Shown here piece by piece: positions 60,394 to 64,000 of a stretch of DNA of 64,000 nucleotides (position 1 is its first letter; the number at the start of each line of letters is the position of its first letter). The stretch spans positions 1 to 64,000 of the forward strand of contig CAMJWS010000002.1 in the NCBI GenBank assembly GCA_946409515.1, written 5' to 3'. The translations under genes were made by a program, and so were the position numbers. The stretch comes from an uncultured Caryophanales bacterium (lineage in GTDB: Bacteria > Bacillota_I > Bacilli_A > RFN20 > CAG-826). The notes under the pieces are model-generated. The model worked only from the letters and a program-made list of their open reading frames with translations, had not been told where the DNA came from and ran no database searches.

Positions 60394-62730
60394 ATGGAAA
60401 AGTATCTGACTTTGAGCGTGCACCAATTGGTGGACTTTCTTTTAAGAACAGGCGATATTGACAATCGTGTTTTTAATCGTTCATCAATGACTGAAGGTAG
60501 CCGCCTTCATAGTGTGTATCAATCAAAGCAGTCCACAAATTATCTCGCTGAATTTCCTTTAAAGATGTCCTTCAATGTCGATGAAGTAAACATCGTTTTG
60601 GAAGGTAGGGCGGATGGCATTATCAAAAGAAGTGAAACCGAATATGTCATCGATGAAATCAAAACTACTGTGGAAGATCTTAAGATTTTCCATGATGATA
60701 ATCTTGAATGGCATCTTGGTCAGGCCAAGTGTTATGCCTATATGTTTGCTAAACAAACTAACCTCGAATTCATTGGTATTAAGTTAACTTACATTCGTCA
60801 AGGAAAAGAAAAGGAACAACTCGTTGATTCCTATGTCTTTAATATCCTTGAACTAGAGCAATTTGTCGTTAAATTACTGAACGAATATCTCGCTTTCTAT
60901 AACATCATTTTTAATAAAACCGCGAAAAGAAATGAGAGTATTGAAACACTTAAATTCCCATTTTCCAAGTTCCGTCAAGGACAAAGAGATTTGGCGAAAT
61001 ATACATACGCGATGGCAAAGAAACGCGGCCGCTTATTCGCAGAAGCTCCTACTGGTATCGGTAAGACCATTTCAACAGTCTTTCCATTCATTAAAGCGCT
61101 TAAAGATGATGACAACAGTAAGATTTTCTATTTAACCGCGAAAACAAGTGGTAGAGAAGCCGCCCATCAAGCAGTAAAACTCTTAAAAGAGAATGGCTTA
61201 TCACTTAGTGATATCATGATAACCGCGAAAGACAAGATTTGCTTTTGCAAGGGACAAGCTTGTAATCCTGAAGAATGCCCATACGCTAAAGGATATTACA
61301 ATAAGATTCAGACTGTTTTAAGATACGCTATTCTTAACTATGATGACTTTGATTTACAAACCATCACCCAATTAGCGTATGAAAATCAAATCTGCCCATT
61401 TGAATTTGAATTAGATTTATCTTTGTTTATGGATGTCATCATCTGTGACTATAATTATCTATTCGATCCAATCTCTTATATGAAACGTTACTTTGATGAG
61501 GATACTTCTAGTTTCCTCGTTTTAGTGGATGAAGCGCATAACCTTGTGGATAGAAGCAGAGACATGTATTCAGCATCATTATCCTACAAGCAATTCTTAG
61601 AAGCGCGCAAGAGTGTCTGCCATAGCAAGCTTCATCAACTCAAATTAGCGATGTCAAAAATGAATAAGATGTTCAAGGAATATCTTGTTAATCCAAAAGA
61701 TGGTAATTACATTCTTGATGAGTTCTACGAATATACATATAAAACCATCTCTTCATTCATCACTTCGATGCAAGACATTAATAAAAACGAGAACAAAGAG
61801 ATGAGCAAAGAACTGCTTGAGTTCTATTTAGAAGTTAATCGTTTCTCTAAGATTTTAGAGTTCTATAACGATCACTTTATTTGTTATTACGAAATCCATG
61901 ATGATGACCTCATCTTACATGTTTCTTGTTTAGACGCCTCATCATTCTTATATAGTTCATTAAGACGTCTTAGAGGTAGTGTGCTATTCTCTGCGACACT
62001 TTCTCCAATTGAATATTACGTCGATATGCTAGGAGGTAAGAAAGAAGATGCACAGTTAATTCTTCCTTCTCCTTTCCCGGTCGACAATTTAAAGATTATC
62101 ATCGCCCCTAAGGTTTCAATAAGATATAAAAATAGAGACGCTTCTTATCAACAAGTCGCCGATTATATTAAAGCCTTTGTTAAGAACAAAGTCGGTAACT
62201 ATTTTATCTTCTTACCAAGTTATGAATATTTAACAAACCTCATGCCATATATTGATATGGATGATGTTGATGTCTATGAACAAGATAGGGGCATGAGCGA
62301 TGAAGATAAAGAACAATTCTTAACCAACTTCAAACCTCACCCAGAAAGAACAACCCTAGGCTTTGTTATTGTTGGTGGCGCTTTTGGTGAAGGCATTGAC
62401 CTAGTCAGTGACCGTCTCATTGGCGCGATTATCGTTGGTATTGGTATGCCAAAGATTAACTTTGTTAGTGATCAAATTATGAAATATTATGACGCAAAAG
62501 AGCAGTCAGGTTATAACTATGCTTACTTAAATCCAGGCATGAACAAAGTTATGCAGGCTTTAGGTAGAGTCATTAGAAGCGAGACTGATAGAGGGGCTGT
62601 TCTACTCATTGACGAACGATACCTCACTAATGATTATCGTGACTTATTTAAGAGTGAGTGGCGGAAATATGAAGTTGCCTTCTCCCCTAAGGAAGTAAGC
62701 GATATTTTACAAGACTTCTTTATTAAATAA
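60394..62730 (+). CDS. Rad3/XPD-like (DinG family) helicase with N-terminal PD-(D/E)XK domain
   Basis: 778 residues. The N-terminal ~170 residues carry a PD-(D/E)XK-type nuclease core (LEGRADGIIKRSETEYVIDEIKTT). The superfamily 2 helicase follows: Walker A APTGIGKT, DEAH box VDEAHN, and motif VI region QALGRVIRSETDRG. An Fe-S insertion has cysteines in ICFCKGQACNPEECP and NQICPFE, as in XPD. The family probably unwinds DNA or RNA-DNA hybrids 5' to 3' in repair; the nuclease may trim products. The frame starts 1 nt after fmt with no ribosome site, so translation is likely coupled. Confidence 0.88.
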   Translation: MEKYLTLSVHQLVDFLLRTGDIDNRVFNRSSMTEGSRLHSVYQSKQSTNYLAEFPLKMSFNVDEVNIVLEGRADGIIKRSETEYVIDEIKTTVEDLKIFHDDNLEWHLGQAKCYAYMFAKQTNLEFIGIKLTYIRQGKEKEQLVDSYVFNILELEQFVVKLLNEYLAFYNIIFNKTAKRNESIETLKFPFSKFRQGQRDLAKYTYAMAKKRGRLFAEAPTGIGKTISTVFPFIKALKDDDNSKIFYLTAKTSGREAAHQAVKLLKENGLSLSDIMITAKDKICFCKGQACNPEECPYAKGYYNKIQTVLRYAILNYDDFDLQTITQLAYENQICPFEFELDLSLFMDVIICDYNYLFDPISYMKRYFDEDTSSFLVLVDEAHNLVDRSRDMYSASLSYKQFLEARKSVCHSKLHQLKLAMSKMNKMFKEYLVNPKDGNYILDEFYEYTYKTISSFITSMQDINKNENKEMSKELLEFYLEVNRFSKILEFYNDHFICYYEIHDDDLILHVSCLDASSFLYSSLRRLRGSVLFSATLSPIEYYVDMLGGKKEDAQLILPSPFPVDNLKIIIAPKVSIRYKNRDASYQQVADYIKAFVKNKVGNYFIFLPSYEYLTNLMPYIDMDDVDVYEQDRGMSDEDKEQFLTNFKPHPERTTLGFVIVGGAFGEGIDLVSDRLIGAIIVGIGMPKINFVSDQIMKYYDAKEQSGYNYAYLNPGMNKVMQALGRVIRSETDRGAVLLIDERYLTNDYRDLFKSEWRKYEVAFSPKEVSDILQDFFIK

Positions 62731-62754
62731 TTATTTAATGTTAAGATATTTGGC

Positions 62755-63285
62755 ATGAAAAAGAAATTAGATACTTTTACCAAAGCCAAACTCATCTATA
62801 GTGGTGAGTTAATGATATTTTTTGTGGCATTTTTAGTTATCGCCATTCTTAGAATCACAGGTGTGATGGGCGGTAACGATGTCCGTAGTAAAATCTTTAA
62901 CTGGGTGACCATCTTCGGTGGTACTTGGATTACTGTTGATTTTTTCTGGGCATTACTTTCTAAGAAAAGAAGACCAAAGATTGCCTTAATCGATAAATGT
63001 CTACATTTACCAGCAGGTTTATACTTAGTTAGTTTTGATATTTACTGCTTTGTTACTAACCCAGCGGGTACATCTGATGTTTATCGTTATGGTGTTCCAA
63101 TTGTGCTTTTTTATCTAAGCGCATGTTATTTATTTGAAAGCATTTACCATTTCTTTAAACCAGTTCCTGGTCTATTAGAAATTGAAGAAATGGAAAAAGC
63201 TGAACAAGAAGCAAAAGTCGTTGCTGAACAAGAAGCTGAAATAGTTGAGTCAGAAGAAGAGGGAGACAAAAATGACCAAAACTAG
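62755..63285 (+). CDS. Membrane protein with acidic coiled-coil tail, unknown function
   Basis: 176 residues. Four hydrophobic helices (about 13-36, 48-68, 82-104, 114-134) follow a basic start (KKKLDTFTKAK). The last ~35 residues are Glu/Ala/Lys-rich and probably helical. No family recognised. TAAGAT (62742-62747) lies 7 nt before the ATG, suggesting a leaderless start. The last 14 bases overlap the next gene. Confidence 0.55.
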   Translation: MKKKLDTFTKAKLIYSGELMIFFVAFLVIAILRITGVMGGNDVRSKIFNWVTIFGGTWITVDFFWALLSKKRRPKIALIDKCLHLPAGLYLVSFDIYCFVTNPAGTSDVYRYGVPIVLFYLSACYLFESIYHFFKPVPGLLEIEEMEKAEQEAKVVAEQEAEIVESEEEGDKNDQN

Positions 63286-63670
63286 TAAAGTCATGCTTGT
63301 ATTTGCATGCATCTTCGTCACTTTAGCGTTCTCACTTTTCGCCTTCCAAGCCTATATCGAATTATGCAGTATGGGTTTGTTATTTGGCGAAGGTAGTGAT
63401 TTAGGATCCGCTATCGGTGGCATCTTTATCTTTATTTACAGCATTATGCTAGGCATCGCTGCCATTGTTGCAGCGGCTGTGTCCTTGCCATTTGAAATCA
63501 TCCTTTTAAAGGGTGTTGGTAAGAAGTGGTATTCAATCACACTTTTAATCGTGAGCATTGCGACCATTGTTTCTGCGGTAGTATTTTTCTTCTTATTACC
63601 TATGGTAAGTCAAGCGATTTCTAACGCAACATCATCCTCATCATCAATTCCAACAACATCAAGTTATTAA
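63272..63670 (+). CDS. Small membrane protein with serine-rich tail, unknown function
   Basis: 132 residues from ATG 63272, preceded by GGGAG; the frame is open from a TTG at 63245 that is less likely. Three to four hydrophobic helices (about 6-28, 43-70, 88-115), then a Ser/Thr-rich end (SSSSSIPTTSSY). It overlaps the upstream membrane-protein gene by 14 bases and lies 3 nt before lepA, so all three are probably one transcript. Function unknown. Confidence 0.55.
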   Translation: MTKTSKVMLVFACIFVTLAFSLFAFQAYIELCSMGLLFGEGSDLGSAIGGIFIFIYSIMLGIAAIVAAAVSLPFEIILLKGVGKKWYSITLLIVSIATIVSAVVFFFLLPMVSQAISNATSSSSSIPTTSSY

Positions 63671-63673
63671 TCT

Positions 63674-64000
63674 ATGGATTTCTCTCAAAAGAAAATTAGA
63701 AATTTTTCAATCATCGCCCATATTGATCACGGTAAGTCCACTTTAGCGGACCGTATTTTAGAATTGACTGGTGCGGTGGAATTAAGAGAAATGAAAGACC
63801 AAATTCTCGACTCTATGGATTTAGAAAGAGAAAGAGGCATTACTATTAAACTTAATGCCGTCACATTGTCTTATAAAGCCGATGATGGTGAAGAGTATAT
63901 CTTCAATCTCATCGATACTCCTGGACATGTCGACTTCACATATGAAGTATCCCGCTCATTGGCCGCCTGCGAAGGCGCGATATTAGTCGTGGATGCGACA
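63674..64000 (+). CDS. lepA: Elongation factor 4 (LepA), N-terminal part
   Basis: 109 codons to the window edge. The protein begins [30 protein letters not shown], the LepA-specific P-loop (AHIDHGKST), followed by [14 protein letters not shown] (switch I) and [22 protein letters not shown]. It is a translational GTPase that acts on stalled or mistranslocated ribosomes. The rest lies beyond the window. Linkage to rpsT/holA within a few kilobases is typical of Firmicutes. Confidence 0.96.
   Translation, partial: MDFSQKKIRNFSIIAHIDHGKSTLADRILELTGAVELREMKDQILDSMDLERERGITIKLNAVTLSYKADDGEEYIFNLIDTPGHVDFTYEVSRSLAACEGAILVVDAT

Noticed and set aside
1-64000. Searched for CRISPR arrays, tRNA and rRNA genes, transposases, integrases, phage genes and classic defence systems
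   Set aside because: No regularly spaced repeats, cloverleaf-like genes or recognisable mobile or defence proteins were found by reading both strands.

Overview
This window is chromosomal DNA of a low-GC Gram-positive bacterium of the Bacilli/Tenericutes-like part of the Firmicutes, probably a host-associated anaerobe. Gene order is firmicute: rimP-nusA-ylxR-infB-rbfA-truB-ribF-rpsO-pnp, mnmA-alaS-ruvX-DUF1292-greA, and comEA-comEC-holA-rpsT with lepA further on. TGA is a true stop (truB, comEA) and Trp is TGG, so this is not a Mycoplasma-type code. No rRNA, tRNA, CRISPR array, insertion sequence or prophage was seen. The exact genus cannot be named from sequence alone.

Layout. 1-0.48 kb: AT-rich edge with a possible partial membrane ORF and a gene remnant. 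0.48-8 kb: a histone H1-like small basic protein, a surface lipoprotein with Big_2 and CBM-like modules, a MATE exporter, DegV, a membrane GGDEF cyclase and small proteins. 8-10.5 kb: an oxygen/NO-defence operon (flavodoxin, a flavodiiron-flavin reductase-rubredoxin fusion, rubredoxin). 10.6-19.6 kb: a second large lipoprotein sharing a module with the first, an ABC exporter, Nudix, PepC, HAD, a membrane protein with a BspA-like repeat tail, and LicD. 19.6-30.8 kb: the translation/RNA block, interrupted by a TtcA-acetyltransferase fusion and a membrane protein. 30.9-35.8 kb: a glycerol-3-phosphate oxidation trio and an RNase J with a degraded metal site. 35.8-44.6 kb: FtsK, pullulanase, an OB-fold-like small protein, PlsC, an RsmF-type methyltransferase and a lipoprotein with a MACPF-like core. 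44.8-53 kb: pyrimidine phosphorylase, Dtd, MnmA, an alanine T-box, AlaS, two small lipoproteins, RuvX, DUF1292, GreA. 53-64 kb: ComEA/ComEC, HolA, S20, an acyl ligase-carrier fusion, a phosphodiesterase, Fmt, a nuclease-XPD-like helicase, two membrane proteins and the start of LepA.

Gene expression signals. Many first genes of transcription units have a TATAAT-like box only 6-9 nt before the start codon and no Shine-Dalgarno, so leaderless mRNA looks common. Other genes carry strong AGGAGG sites. Structured leaders precede rimP-nusA (attenuator-like), rpsO and alaS (T-box, GCC specifier). Several promoters carry perfect repeats overlapping or just downstream of the -10 box.

Most promising for follow-up: the MACPF-like lipoprotein and its operator-like repeats, the leaderless promoter pattern, the nusA-operon attenuator, the degenerate RNase J, the TtcA-GNAT fusion, and the orphan acyl ligase-carrier protein.
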